A model generated the notes under the pieces. It was not told the origin of the DNA. It was given only the letters and a program-made list of their open reading frames with translations, and made no database searches. The position numbers and the translations under genes are program-made. From Rhabditophanes sp. KR3021 (Eukaryota > Nematoda > Chromadorea > Rhabditida > Alloionematidae), in NCBI GenBank assembly GCA_963281155.1, contig CAUJLY010000001.1, forward strand, positions 7,378,001 through 7,442,000: a stretch of DNA of 64,000 nt, in the 5' to 3' direction. This document shows, in pieces, positions 44,949 through 56,397 of the stretch; position 1 is the first letter of the stretch; each line of letters opens with the position of its first letter.

Positions 44949-45972
44949 TTATTTTATGGCAGAATTAGTTGAAGCTTTATTAGCAATTACCTTCTTAATA
45001 GTAATCTTAGTGTTTTTCTTAAAATTATAACTTTGATACACGCAATTGACGCTTGAAGCCATGAAAAATGTTAAGATCACTGGAACGGAGAAATAACCCA
45101 TCAAATGAATGTATTGGCCTAATAAATGTTCAGGCAAGCAAATATTCAAGACCATAGGAATCACAAACGGCCAAATTCCAAGTACCATCGGTATAATAAT
45201 GATTATTCTTAATTTGACTAAGTTTGATTTAATCGTCGTTGCTGTTTCGAACCTTGATTCTTTCATTGCCTTCTTTAATGCTCCCATCAGTGGAAAGTAG
45301 TAACGAAAAGTTGCCCAAACTATAAAAATTGCTTCAGAAGATAAGCTGATCGCAAAAATGGTAGAGGCAAACCCAAATGGATTGCGGTCATACAATATAA
45401 ATAGAAAACCATTCGTTGTATATCTCTTGAAAACTTCTAGTTCCTAAAATGTTCGATTATAAACTAACAAAATTATAACTAACTAATCCATCAAATTGAC
45501 TTTCATTAGGCTCTGGCACAACATACAAATACGAAGTAGGTATAACAGCAAGCGGTAAAAACACCCACAAATAAAAGTGCAGCATTCCCTCAAATCTCGT
45601 TCTATAATACTTATCTTTATTTCGCACAAAAACATTATACCTCATCAAATATGCAATACAAATGGGGCAAATCATAAAATGAATATTTATCAGTGTAATA
45701 ACAGTCATATAATTGCATAAAGAAGCTCCACCAAATCGACACAATCCATGATAAGCTGCCGCTAAATGTGGATAGGCAAATCTAACATTGAGAACTGGCC
45801 ATATCATGAATGTTATAAATATTTCAGGCAATCTAGCCCATTTTAAAATACTCGAAAATTCGTTATGATACTTTTGAGGTTTAAAATGCATTAGCAGAAA
45901 CACTACACAATTCATTAGGATAGCTATGCAGGATTCAGTAGCAATAATTATTTCATATAAGTTGTCATTCAT
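44949..45972 (-). CDS. Nematode seven-transmembrane chemoreceptor-like protein
   Basis: Exons 45484..45972 and 44949..45443 join in phase 0 across a 40-bp GTTAGT...TTTTAG intron, giving 327 residues. Seven hydrophobic segments are visible, including ESCIAILMNCVVFLLMHF, NYMTVITLINIHFMICPICI, FYLWVFLPLAVIPTSYLYVV, STIFAISLSSEAIFIVWATF and SVPVILTFFMASSVNCVY. A cytoplasmic basic region (ALKKAMKESRFETATTIKSN) lies before helix 6. Length and layout match the Srh/Str-type serpentine chemoreceptor superfamilies; the exact subfamily is unclear. It would act in sensory cilia if true to type. Confidence 0.72.
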
Positions 45973-46229
45973 TAAAAAATTTAAAATAAGAAAGCAGTGG
46001 TAATGAGAAAGAATTGGGCATTCCGATAATTGGATTATTTAAAAAGGCAGCCGTTTCATGGAAGGCTTTTAATATTTACGCTTTACTATATTCTGGTAAT
46101 ATGTGGAACCATGCCACTATAATTTAACTAAGGGTGTAATAAGCAAAATAAAAAATAGACATTGAATTAATTAAATATGTTTATTGAAATTTAGAGGACA
46201 GAGTGTTAAAAAGATGTACATATTAAAAA

Positions 46230-46479
46230 TTACATTCCACAAGATCCAGAAGCGCATGGACGAGAATCAGGTCGCAAGGTTGAGATAGATCCATATCGTC
46301 TTACCGGCCTTTCCCTTGATTTTCTAGTGCGCGAACCCATGAGTGAAGTAATCGGTTGAAGCATAGTGACAAAGCTATAAATTACATATTAATTGACAAT
46401 AATAATTATAAACTTACAACACATAGACAAACATAAATAGTGTGGTTTTTAACTCACACGTTCCACTTCGCTTAAACAT
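46230..46479 (-). CDS. Candidate neuropeptide precursor with disulfide-loop peptide
   Basis: Exons 46418..46479 and 46230..46374 join through GTAAGT...TTATAG, giving 68 residues. A hydrophobic segment (TTLFMFVYVFFVTMLQ) acts as signal peptide or anchor. It is followed by SRTRKSRERPVRR, which contains basic processing sites, and then a C-terminal peptide starting YGSISTLRPDS and ending RPCASGSCGM. The two cysteines, four residues apart, would form a small ring, as in many peptide hormones. No match to a known nematode peptide family is recognised. The small size, secretory start and dibasic site before a terminal cysteine-ring peptide make a precursor likely but unproven. Confidence 0.5.
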
Positions 46480-47198
46480 GTTGAAGGAATACAAAAAAAT
46501 CAAATAATGAGTCTTATTTAGACATTTATTAAGCTACGAAATTCATCTTTTAAATAAGAATTATCACTGCGGATAAAATACCTAGTCTTTTTATAGCCTT
46601 GACTAGATCTCGTATTCCCTAAAGATGTAGTCGAATATACATTATTATTCCACAGTCAATTCATAGCATTCTTGAATTATTTCAATAACGGCGCGTCTAT
46701 AACATTCAAATTCGTATCCTCCAATTGCAAAAATACAAATAAGACCACATTTATGCATATCTCTTCAGGGAAACAGTAAAATAAAGTAATATTCATCCTA
46801 TTGCCACTATAAATATCTACAAGGTATGCTAATAAAATGAATACTAATAGAGCAATTTTATCGGGTTACGCAGGCAAATATACAAAGTATTATTCTGCTA
46901 AAATTGTGATGCAATAAAGTAAAATAAATATTTATTTCCATATTCACTTTTGGATAGCGTATTCGGAATCAACGTGAAATTAGCTACAAAAGTGATGAAA
47001 TATAATTGTTCAATACATTTCCGTTTGTTAACAAAGCCATGGATTGACGTATGTTCATTTTGAGCCAATTCAAACTTCACAATGCCTTAATTGTAAATAC
47101 ACTTCTTTCCACACTCCAACTCTTCAAACGAATTACTGGAAACTTTATTAGTTAACGTCATTCTTTTCTGCGGTAAACCGAACACCAATTTAGCAACA
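46480..47198. other. Spacer with short secreted-like scraps
   Basis: No full gene. On the minus strand between 46650 and 46790 two overlapping short frames (one with GGYEFECYRRAVIEIIQECY) look like a remnant of a Cys-containing secreted protein. TTTAG at 47190 is the likely trans-splice acceptor of the gene at 47199. Confidence 0.4.
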
Positions 47199-49343
47199 AT
47201 GGGCTGGAAAGATATAGATGGATTGATCAAGGGTGGAAATGCCGAAGCAACTCTCAGACACTTTGATCCCTGCAATGGAAATGAAAAGGTATTTATGCTG
47301 GAGTTTATGCTATTTGTATTTGGAGTATCCAACAGGCCTCACCAAATAACATTGGCAGAGTTAGAAGGGGCGGATGTTATGGAGCTTGTCAAATTGTTTG
47401 ACAAAGAAAAGGACGGGAGTAAATCAGTCAAAAAATGTACTCCAGTATGGTTTGTCAGACCATTAGAATCGCGTCTAAAGAATCCAATCGACAATGTGTC
47501 AGCATTCAGGGTCGATGTCGCTGACCCTTCGCTAACCCCGGATTTTCATTCGCCTACATCGAGTCCACATATGCCTGATGTAGAAGATGAGTTGAATTCT
47601 CCGGAAAGAAGTGTAGATGGGTATGCCGATTCGTCTATTTTCAAAAGCTTCTATCACGCGCCAAATGCCTTCCGACTAGGATTTGACGCTTATACTAAAC
47701 AGCATCCTTCACTGGGAAGCATTCTTCGATTCTTACAGGTAATTATTTAAATTTGTCAACGCATTTTAACCCTTATTTTTCAGATTTTGGCGCCACGTTT
47801 TTGTTACTATGCTGCTTCAACAACCTTAGGAGAGAAAGTTATCAAGGTTTTAATTGTGTTAGCTGGGAACGTAATTGTTGAAGAGACGATTCACCTGATT
47901 CTTAGCACTTTGCTCACAACTAGATGTCCAAATTACAACCACATCTGCAACAAGTCCTGTCTTAAATCAAAGACTTCCATCGACAAAAGTTCCGTCCACT
48001 ACTTAGTCAAGTCAATCCAATTTGCGTATTTCGGATTGGCTATTGCTAAGGAAATTAATGCCATACGTAAAAATGCTAGTTTGAAGCAAGTTATTGGCTT
48101 GGATTATGTCCATCAACTCTTACATTTCGGTGTTGACGGTGTCCTCGACAAAGTTTTGGAATTTGTCTTCGATTCAATTCTTTCGCAGGATCCCCTAATC
48201 GCTGATTTCAGCGCTCGAATCATGAACACGCTCATAATAAGGGATTCTGCCAAATTGAAGGGATCTAAGAATCTTGAAAACCTAAACCACTTCAGAAACG
48301 AACTAACTGCTTTGCTTATTGAACCTACCACACCACACGAGCAAAAGAAACGGTACTTTAAATTGTTTGGGACCATGCTTCAGAAACTGCCCAATGATTG
48401 TGATGCCAAGATGTTCCTCGACATCACAAGTCTGCTCAAAGAATCATGGTTGATTGATGAGATGGTGGATATTGCTCTGATTAGGATGGGAACTGACTTT
48501 TCGACGAGTCAAAGTGTATATGAATTGTACACCAGCATGGCCTCTTGTTTGGGTCAAAATTGCATGGCGAACCTCTTTATGAAGAGTCCTGTTATTTTTG
48601 GAGACCGTTCCTGTCATTTGATTCGAGAAGCAGTTCAACAAAAACTTCCGACACTTCTGAAAAAACCTTCTTTATCCCCGAGAAACATAGGGTTCTGTGG
48701 TGCAATGTTGGATTTCCTCAACAAAATTCTTGAATCTGATAAGGCTGGTTCTGATTCATCGCAAACTGTGACTAATCTAATCACAACATCGGAAATAAAC
48801 TACTCGTCCTTTATTCAAATGGTTCTCAGTAATGATCAATTCCATTCTAAGTGCCTACTTCCCTCTTTGAAAATGGTGAACAATTTGTATGATACTGGCA
48901 ATGCAGACATAAACAAAGCACCGATTCTCCAAAATATATTTAAGTTGATATTGCCCATCTGGAAGGAAACATCGTCTACAGACCAAATCATCGTCATCGC
49001 CAAAATCTTCTCAAACACGTTCCGTGTTGCTAGTCAAAGTGATCGGAAGGAAATATGGAATTATTTTGGTTCCCACTTTGTGAACATCTCAATCAGCGAG
49101 TTGGACCAAGCTATTGGAATGTTGAGGCAAAATCCAGAATCCGTTCTTTGTACGTCGAGGATCAACCCAATTATTTGCAAACTAACTGCACTGACTTCTG
49201 CAGGACTCATTTCAGTTGCTGCAAATGTGGGAGATTTGATAAGATTTGCAGGACTTCCCTCTGAATATGGCAAAACATCAATCACACAATCAATCATGGA
49301 CCTACTCAAACTGGAAAAGAGACTAAACTCTACAAATGTTTAA
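47199..49343 (+). CDS. Large alpha-solenoid-like protein of unknown family
   Basis: Exons 47199..47738 and 47784..49343 give 699 residues. The N-terminus (MGWKDIDGLIKGGNAEATL, then NGNEKVFMLEFMLFVFGVSN) is helical. An acidic Ser/Pro linker (LTPDFHSPTSSPHMPDVEDE) lies at about 108-140. The remainder is nearly all helix with repeating leucine patterns (QVIGLDYVHQLLHFGVDGVL, PIICKLTALTSAGLISVAAN), as in ARM/HEAT proteins. A cysteine cluster CPNYNHICNKSC sits near residue 235. No signal peptide or membrane helix, so probably a cytosolic or nuclear scaffold. TTTAG six bases before the ATG suggests trans-splicing. It converges with the next gene, 92 bp between stops. Confidence 0.72.
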
Positions 49344-49435
49344 TGTATTTATGTATTTATTAGAATATTATTGAACTTTAATAAGTAATTAATCTACCAA
49401 CATATTTTATTATTCTATATCGAAATGAGTTTGAG

Positions 49436-50851
49436 TCATAATTTTACATTAATCAAGGATGTGGACACAATTTCTAAAGAAATAGCATAGAAGGTATGAA
49501 CATACTTTTTTGGATCTGCAATATCTAACTCTTCTAGTTTTCTAAGCATTGACAGTAAGTTGTCAGCTTCCGCCTCAACAGTCAGGTACTCCTCCAATCC
49601 ATTAGCTTTCAGCTTGTCTCTGAAAATCATTAGGAAAACGTACATCTGGTAAATGGCATAATCATTTAAACCATTGTGAACACTCCTGATTAGGTTGGTG
49701 ATACTGTCGAATGTTTCCAATGTAGGCATCTTCCCGTCTAATCCTATCTTAACCATTTCTTTAAAGAAGGGGACGTTTGGATGGTTCGGGCACATTTTCT
49801 TCAACTTCTTAAAGTACACCTCGCCCAAGTAGATTTCGCTTCTTGTTAGATGGTAGTGAGCGATGAAGAACAACACATCTTCATTCCGACTGTATTCCTT
49901 GGCGAAAAAGACATAGTCAACAGGTGAGTTGGAAAGTACATCGCACTTGTACCCAATCAGAGTCCCAGCGACAATGAATGCTTCGCCAGTAGCGCGTGTT
50001 AGATAATCGTCCATCCATGTTTCCGCTTCACCAATCAACATCTTTGAAAACAATCGAGCGTTTTCCACGTTCCCCGCAGAGAGTAGGAGTTGGCATTTGA
50101 AGACCAACAACTCCATTAATGGGACGCTCTTTGCAGTGGGTAGCTTTAACTCAATAAACATGTTGGCTCTCTCATACTCCTGAACTTTGAAGGCAGTATA
50201 CACATACTCCAAAGCATCGCCATCTAAATCTCGTTCATAGCTTCTCAACTTTCTCGCAACAGGGTCTTTGAAGCCGAAAATGTAGATCCACGACAGAATC
50301 TGCTGCCGATCGTACTTGCAATCATTCACATTTGAGCCATTTGAACTGCTACTCCAAACCAAAGGTGGCGGAGAGAACATGACTGGTTTCGAATGCAATT
50401 CATTTAAGTCTGAAAAGCTCGAGCAGCCCATAACTTGAGGTGCATTTTCAAATTTTTCCAAATCGAAATCACCTAACGACAATCGCTCCTCCGCATTTTG
50501 CCGAAACCACCCAGAAAGTCTGTATGGATTGTTGGAAGCCGAACTTCGACGAGTCAGTGGTGTCTTTTGCTCCTCCACAAGCAGTTCTTCCACATTGCAG
50601 TCAAACCTCATCGACTTTGTAGATGCTGACTTCGTAACTGCCGAAGCTTTGCTAGTGGAGGTGCCAGTTGTTACTGACGTGGCCTTTGCTGTTCGACACG
50701 TCGTAGAGTGACGTCGTCCAATAGATCGGCAATACTCTCTGTCTGCTTCCAGTTGCTCATTTTGATCGCCTCTTTCGATAGTAATATAGATCCAATTGAG
50801 GAGAGTCCAAACGTAGATAACCGCAGTACTGACCAATTCCAACACTTGCAT
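49436..50851 (-). CDS. TPR-like helical protein with N-terminal hydrophobic segment
   Basis: A single open frame of 471 residues starting MQVLELVSTAVIYVWTLLNW, which could be a membrane anchor. A Ser/Thr-rich stretch (CRTAKATSVTTGTSTSKASA) follows to about 80, then RSSASNNPYRLSGWF and SPPPLVWSSSSNG motifs. From about 185 the protein is helical with TPR-like pairs (EYVYTAFKVQEYERANMFIE, FKCQLLLSAGNVENARLFSK, AHYHLTRSEIYLGEVYFKKL, CPNHPNVPFF). It could be a cell-cycle, organelle or signalling adaptor; no family is recognised. The N-terminal hydrophobic part might instead be an intron-derived extension. Confidence 0.65.
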   Translation of the reverse strand: MQVLELVSTAVIYVWTLLNWIYITIERGDQNEQLEADREYCRSIGRRHSTTCRTAKATSVTTGTSTSKASAVTKSASTKSMRFDCNVEELLVEEQKTPLTRRSSASNNPYRLSGWFRQNAEERLSLGDFDLEKFENAPQVMGCSSFSDLNELHSKPVMFSPPPLVWSSSSNGSNVNDCKYDRQQILSWIYIFGFKDPVARKLRSYERDLDGDALEYVYTAFKVQEYERANMFIELKLPTAKSVPLMELLVFKCQLLLSAGNVENARLFSKMLIGEAETWMDDYLTRATGEAFIVAGTLIGYKCDVLSNSPVDYVFFAKEYSRNEDVLFFIAHYHLTRSEIYLGEVYFKKLKKMCPNHPNVPFFKEMVKIGLDGKMPTLETFDSITNLIRSVHNGLNDYAIYQMYVFLMIFRDKLKANGLEEYLTVEAEADNLLSMLRKLEELDIADPKKYVHTFYAISLEIVSTSLINVKL

Positions 50852-51173
50852 ACCAACAAAAATGAATTTGGATATCTATTCGCTCTTACAAAGATTGTAA
50901 ATTTAAATATTGCCTCTATCAAAACAAATCTGTCTAAATTTCTAATCGGGCTTCAATTTAACTGAGTACATTAAATCATACTTACTAAAACAAGAGTATA
51001 TGTGCATTTAAAATATATTAAAATGATTGCTACTTATTTATTTATATATCTTTTGTACTTACCAGCCAATCAGCTGCAACTTACACCAATAATCAAGATC
51101 CCCTTTTTGATCAAATAAGATTGTTTTTAATTTATGGTTATATTCAAATTTTATAGATTCATCACCATGCAGA
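50852..51173. other. Intergenic, no gene seen
   Basis: Probable promoter/5' region of the minus-strand gene at 49436. No supportable frame. Confidence 0.5.
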
Positions 51174-51620
51174 ATGGCTTCAAATCTTCCTATACAAGGC
51201 AGAGATGTCCAATTTGACAATTCCTACTCTCAAATTCCATCAGCTATACCACTAAAAGTAAAGATGAAGATAATACCGTTCAACCTCTACTTAAAAGGAT
51301 ATTTTTTAAGAGTGGGTTTCCGAAGAAGGGTGCTAGCTTATCGGAATAAGCACACACGATGCTTCTAGCATATTTTCTCTTTATCATAAATCAGATGAAG
51401 GGAGTTGTAACTGAGATTTAGGAGGTGGATTAAGAATCTTTGTAAATGATCTAAAGGAAAGACAATTTACAATTGTGAAATTATTAGACAGGCAGTGGTA
51501 CAAAATGTCTTCCATCGGTTCAACGGCTACGTCAGCTCGCTCTACATTTGCAAGTGCAACTCTCTTTGCCGCTGAAAGCTCATGAGTGTATGGCTCAAGT
51601 CACTTAATATGTATATGCTA
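51174..51620 (+). CDS. Possible short gene, model uncertain
   Basis: After TTTTATAG a plus-strand ATG at 51174 encodes MASNLPIQGRDVQFDNSYSQ and PSAIPLK, followed by a possible GTAAAG donor. Downstream, 51500..51600 is open in several frames with gene-like base composition (one reads SSIGSTATSARSTFASATLF). A spliced small gene is plausible, but I cannot fix the exons or name it. Confidence 0.25.
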
Positions 51621-52769
51621 CATTTATTGGTCTTATTATGAATTTCGATCTTTCTCTCAAAATAAATTTATATCTCTAATTGTTAACAACTTTCATAACA
51701 TTATAATTAACGTAGTTAATTGTGGATTATCGGGATTTTAGTAGTGCTCTAATATTGGATATAACATTTTTATATTTCCCGTAATTTGTATTTTTAAGAT
51801 ATTATGATTTGTTCTAGAACATTTTCTACTATACAGTGCAATCTGTACTTAGTGAACACTGTGTTTTGTGAACATCTCTTTATAATAAACAAAAGATGTT
51901 TTGTGTATTTGGTTGGCTTTAGAGTTAACTTACATTTATTAATCTGAATATAATGAACAACTTCTATAGTGAACAAAAATCTCGGCCCCTTCGGTGTTCA
52001 CTAAACTCAGATTTCACTGTAATTGTGATTTCGTATCTGTTAAAATACACTAGTCTTACTGTTAAGTTATTTTATGATGTTACAAAAATGCTATTTTTTA
52101 AGTGATTACGCAGTGTTGATTATCTGTTTTTGATTCAATATTTTATGTTAAATCTTAAATATATAACCTATATCTGCTGATTAAAGCTTTTAATTATTAT
52201 GTGTTATTCACATGATCACTTTTAGTTTTTAAAAAATACATCTAACTATGTTCATAAAAGAATCATTAGTGTACGGTTTGTTTTTTGTTCATTTAAATTT
52301 TAACTTTTTCGTCTAATTAGTAGAATCTCATTTTCTCGCCGTTTTTTAAAAAAAGTTGCTTAAGTTACCTATTTTAAATAAATGACTCTTGAACAAATTG
52401 AACCAGTTTTAGATAAAATTTAAGTTTCTTTTCACATCTAAATAATACGTCAACATTTTATTCATAATTACGCATCCAAAACAGGTGCAAACTAGTTATC
52501 CACCAAATTTCTTCCTCCCTCAGCTACATGCAGACCAATTAAAAAGTCAGTATTGAGAAAGAGGTGATTAAGTTTGTTGAATCGTCATAACTTAATTTAG
52601 TGTTAAAGAAAGTGGAACATTTTGAGTGATTGCATATCTTTTGTTGATATCAATTATTAACATCTTTATGGTTGAAGTTAATTGCTGAGGAGGCTTACTA
52701 AAAGTGAAGTATATTTTGTATCTTTTTCCACATTTTCTACGAAACTATCTTTTATATTTTTAACCTCAT
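51621..52769. other. Spacer with a MITE
   Basis: AT-rich, non-coding apart from the short inverted-repeat element at 51834..52019. The 3' end holds the promoter of the thrombospondin-repeat gene. Confidence 0.5.
51834..52019. mobile_element. MITE with Tc1/pogo-like terminal inverted repeats
   Basis: The left end begins CAGTGCAATCTG and the right end, reverse-complemented, CAGTGAAATCTG; both run on to TTAGTGAACAC, so about 22 of the first 26 bases match. TA dinucleotides flank both ends (51832..51833 and 52020..52021), the target duplication expected of Tc1/mariner/pogo transposases. At 186 bp with no ORF it is non-autonomous. Confidence 0.78.
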
Positions 52770-55700
52770 ATGAAGATATTTTTGATAGTGTTGTTATTTT
52801 TTGTTGGTGACTCTTTGACTATTAAACTTTGTGCAAGGACGAAGCAAATCGTTAATAATCAAAACTTTTTTCAACGTGTGGAGACGGAGAATATTGAAAA
52901 GTGTTTAGAGAGGTGTTTGGAGAATATTGATGTCTGTAGGTCTTTAGCTTTTGTCAAAAACTCCAACAAGGTAAATAATACTTTTAATTAATTGTAACTT
53001 TTTGTATTTTGCTATTTTAATTACTTTAAATTCGTATAGAAGAATGAATTCGGAATTTGCCAATTATACACAGTCAATTCCGAATCAAACCCAAACAGTT
53101 TTGTTCCCGAATCAGACCCAACAACCTTAACAACAGTTTACGAAATAAGTGAAAGCTGCTCCCAAAACAGTTTTCAAACTGACTCCACTGCTTTACGTGC
53201 TTTTACAAACGAATACGTTACACCACCGATTGTTATTTCACAATCAACCGATCGTCGAGTTGTAACAGAAAGGAAAGGTATTTCAGGAGACACTGGCTTG
53301 CCTAAGCCATCGGCTTTACCAACCTCAAACAAGGCAATCGTCCCTGTTCGTGTTTCCCATGCCCAGACAGGTTTATTTGGGTTGCCGGTCGCTGCCTGTT
53401 CAGGAATATTCTGCCCTCCTAAACAAGGAGAACCAATTTCATCAACTCAAGATCCCTTAAAAGCTTTTGGAAAAGATGTAGAAAAGTTCTTTGCCTCCCT
53501 AACCACAACAACGCCTCTTCAAACCAAACCCTTAATCCAAGGAACTTTAATCACCAGCGCCTCAAGCGACCCCGAACCCCAAAAAAAGGACGATGGACCA
53601 TGTTTAGCAATTAATGCCGGAGACCCTTGCACTCCCAAAAGAAAGGATTTAACCCTAACCTCCAAAGTCCACACAAACATCCTCAAAGAAAGAGGCATTT
53701 GGGGTCCCTGGTCCTCTGCAACAGCCTGCTCAATCCAACCCCCGAAATGCGGTAAAGGAGTAATAAAATTTATTCGCACATGTCTAGCCAACAACATCTG
53801 CACAGGTATAAATGAAAAAGAAGAAGAATGTGGTTCTGCATGTGAATCCTGGGCCAGTTGGTCCGATTGGTCTGGATGTTCCAAGGATTGCGGCAATTCA
53901 CAGGAAACCAGAAAAAGAAATTGTTTATTGGAAGATAAAAGTTGTGTTGGTCCAGAGAACGAGGTTAGAGTTTGTGAGGGAACTGAATGCGGGAGTTGGC
54001 TGAGTTGGGTTGATTCGGCGTGCTCAGTTACTTGTGGTGTTGGTGGTACTGTAAAGAGAGAGAGGAAATGCAGTGGAGTCAAATGCAAAGGAAACGATTT
54101 TGAGACCAGAGAATGCGAGGGGGTTCCAAAAGAATGCTCGTATTTTAATTTGTGGTCTGAGTGGACTACGTGTTCAGCTTCGTGTTCTGGAGGGGAGAAG
54201 ACTAGGTTTAGAAAATGTATCAATGGGAATGATTGTAAGGGACATGTGGATGAGACGATTGCTTGTAATATTCATATGTGCCCGGAGTGGACGCAGTGGA
54301 CTTCGAGTGCTTGTTCTACTACGTGTGCTTTGGGAGTTAAGATTAGGAGTAGGGAGTGTAAGTATCTGGGAGTTACGTCGACTAGATGCCAGGGATCCGC
54401 GCAGGATCAGACAGTTTGTTCAAATGAGCCTTGTCCCTTCTTTGGAGAATGGACACATTTTTCTGATTGCAGTAGCTCTTGTGGCCAAGGGCAAACTATT
54501 AGAACGCGGGATTGTCAGCCAAAAGGAAGTAAATGCAATGGCCCTGATTCGGAGGTAAGATTTTGTCACAAGTCTGTTTGCCCATACTTCACAGGTAATA
54601 CAAATTTCATCTTTTTTAATGTTTTTATTCAAAAGAATGGAGTGAGTTTGGAGGGTGCGACGTACAATGTGGTATAGGCTCCTGTCAAAGAACCAGAAAA
54701 TGCATAAAAGCAGCTGACAATGAAGGAAATGAAATTTCCGAAGAAAGATTAACTCACGAAGAAAGAGATGAAGTTGAAAAGTCATTAGAAAACAAAAACA
54801 TGTCAATTGTAACTAAGAGTGTTCATAAGGATTCTGCTTTAACTGGGGATGATTTAAATCCAGTCGTGATTGAGGTTAATCAAAGTAATTATCGAAGAAG
54901 TCCAGTCAGAATTCTTAGCGGCAATGAAACGTCTGTTCAATGTGCAGGCAAATCAGTTGAAAGAAAGGCATGTGACGCTGGTCCGTGTTGTTTATTGTCG
55001 CCATGGGAAGATTGGAATTCATGTAGTAACACTTGTGGGAAAGGAACCAAAAGCAGGAAACGGAGTTGTTCAGTTGATGTCAATTACAAGGGTTTGTTTA
55101 TTAATAGAAAGAAACAAGATAATAGATTTGAAGTTGTGGGTAAGGGTGTTGCGTCAGTAGAAGGATTAACTCCCATCAGACCAATTAATGACGTAAGATT
55201 GATAAGAGGAAAGAGACAGACTGTTGATTGGACTAATTACAAATGTGAGTGCGAAGGTTCTCTAATGGAAGACGAAGACTGTCTGGTAAAGGAATGCGAA
55301 GAGGAATTTTCAAGTGACAAAGCTTCTATAATTAAAACTATCGAAGTTACTAATCCTAAGTGTAATTGGAATGAGTGGACTGAATGCTCTGGAGACTGTT
55401 CTAAAGGCGCCAGGGCTAGGACTAGAAATTGCGGCGATTTGACTATAACTAGGCATGGCATTAAAACACATGAAACATGTGACTGTGATGGTAAAGAAAT
55501 TGAGGCTGAGGCCTGTATACCCAAAAGTTGTCGCCAGTCTAGTGGAGATAATAACTCTAGTGGTAGGAATTTGAATGAACAACCAGTAAGTGTCGATTAT
55601 GAGCAGGAAGTGAAGAAAGTTACAATTATTGCGGCAAAAGCCAGAAACTGTGGTTGGGATGAATGGAATAGTTGGAGTAGATGTATTGGAGAAGGAATCC

Positions 55701-56098
55701 AAACAAGGCAAAGGAATTGCCCAGATGCATGTCAATGTACTGGAGTTGAAAAAGAAGACAAATCATGTCAAATGGAACGATACAATGGTTCCAATACAGG
55801 AGAGCAAATGAAGAACAATGTTGCCAGAAGTATTTCGGAAGTTGTTCCAGCCAATGAAACTAATGTAGATTACACAGTCAAAGAAAGTGATAACGTTGAT
55901 GTAATTATCTACGCTAGAGATTCAAAAACACGGTGTTCTTATGAAAGTTGGAGTCTGTGGAGTGAATGTAGTACTAAATGTGGGATCGGTTCAAAGATCA
56001 GAATAAGACTATGCCCTTGTTCGTATTGCGGCAGAGGAAAAACACACGAATCTGAAGGATGCATCACAACTGGTCCTTGTGAAAGCCCCTTTTTATAA
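52770..56098 (+). CDS. Secreted PAN/apple plus 11 thrombospondin type-1 repeat protein
   Basis: Exons 52770..52970, 53040..54594 and 54636..56098 splice in frame to 1,072 residues. The signal peptide MKIFLIVLLFFVGDSLT precedes a PAN/apple-like region (IEKCLERCLENIDVCRSLAF). A Ser/Thr/Pro-rich linker follows, then eleven TSP1 repeats with the W-x-x-W/CSxTCGxG pattern, for example SWASWSDWSGCSKDCGNSQE, FNLWSEWTTCSASCSGGEKT, LLSPWEDWNSCSNTCGKGTK and SWSLWSECSTKCGIGSKIRI. RLIRGKRQ at about residue 785 is a good furin-type site. There is no membrane helix or GPI signal. Such proteins work in extracellular matrix, axon guidance or gonad morphogenesis; the tryptophans are likely C-mannosylated. It ends 20 bp from the convergent gene. 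Confidence 0.88.
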
Positions 56099-56118
56099 AT
56101 ACTTTTTGTTGTAAATAA

Positions 56119-56397
56119 TTAAATAAAAATTACCTTGGTACCGTCTTTGTCAAAAAAGACGCCTTTCTTAAGAGTCTTTGGTCCCATGGAATTCAAATAC
56201 TGCTGATAAAATTTTGAGTAATCCGCAACATTAACAGGTATGTGAGTTTGTACCGAACTTTCTTGCTTAGGAACGCATCCATAATTTTGCTTACTTGGTG
56301 GTTGAGGGATGTACATGTCACTGATGACAGCCATCAGATTAGCACTACCATACCTGGGTTGCTTAGAAGCTGCCTTAGCATCAAATAAAAAGTTCAT
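56119..56397 (-). CDS. Unknown 92-residue protein
   Basis: A single exon; the ATG follows TTTTAG and CTAGC, a typical trans-splice context. The sequence begins MNFLFDAKAASKQPRYGSAN, contains MYIPQPPSKQNYGCVPKQES and NVADYSKFYQQYLNSMGP and ends KDGTKVIFI. No signal peptide or domain is recognised. The stop is 20 bp from that of the thrombospondin-repeat gene, so the 3' UTRs overlap in antisense. Confidence 0.6.
   Translation of the reverse strand: MNFLFDAKAASKQPRYGSANLMAVISDMYIPQPPSKQNYGCVPKQESSVQTHIPVNVADYSKFYQQYLNSMGPKTLKKGVFFDKDGTKVIFI

Noticed and set aside
51174..51368. Single-exon reading of a 64-residue protein
   Set aside because: The second half after the possible donor is basic and AT-driven; only a tentative spliced gene is listed instead.
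54420..54806. Antisense frames over the thrombospondin repeats
   Set aside because: The plus strand has intact TSP1 motifs and consistent splicing; antisense frames are shadows.
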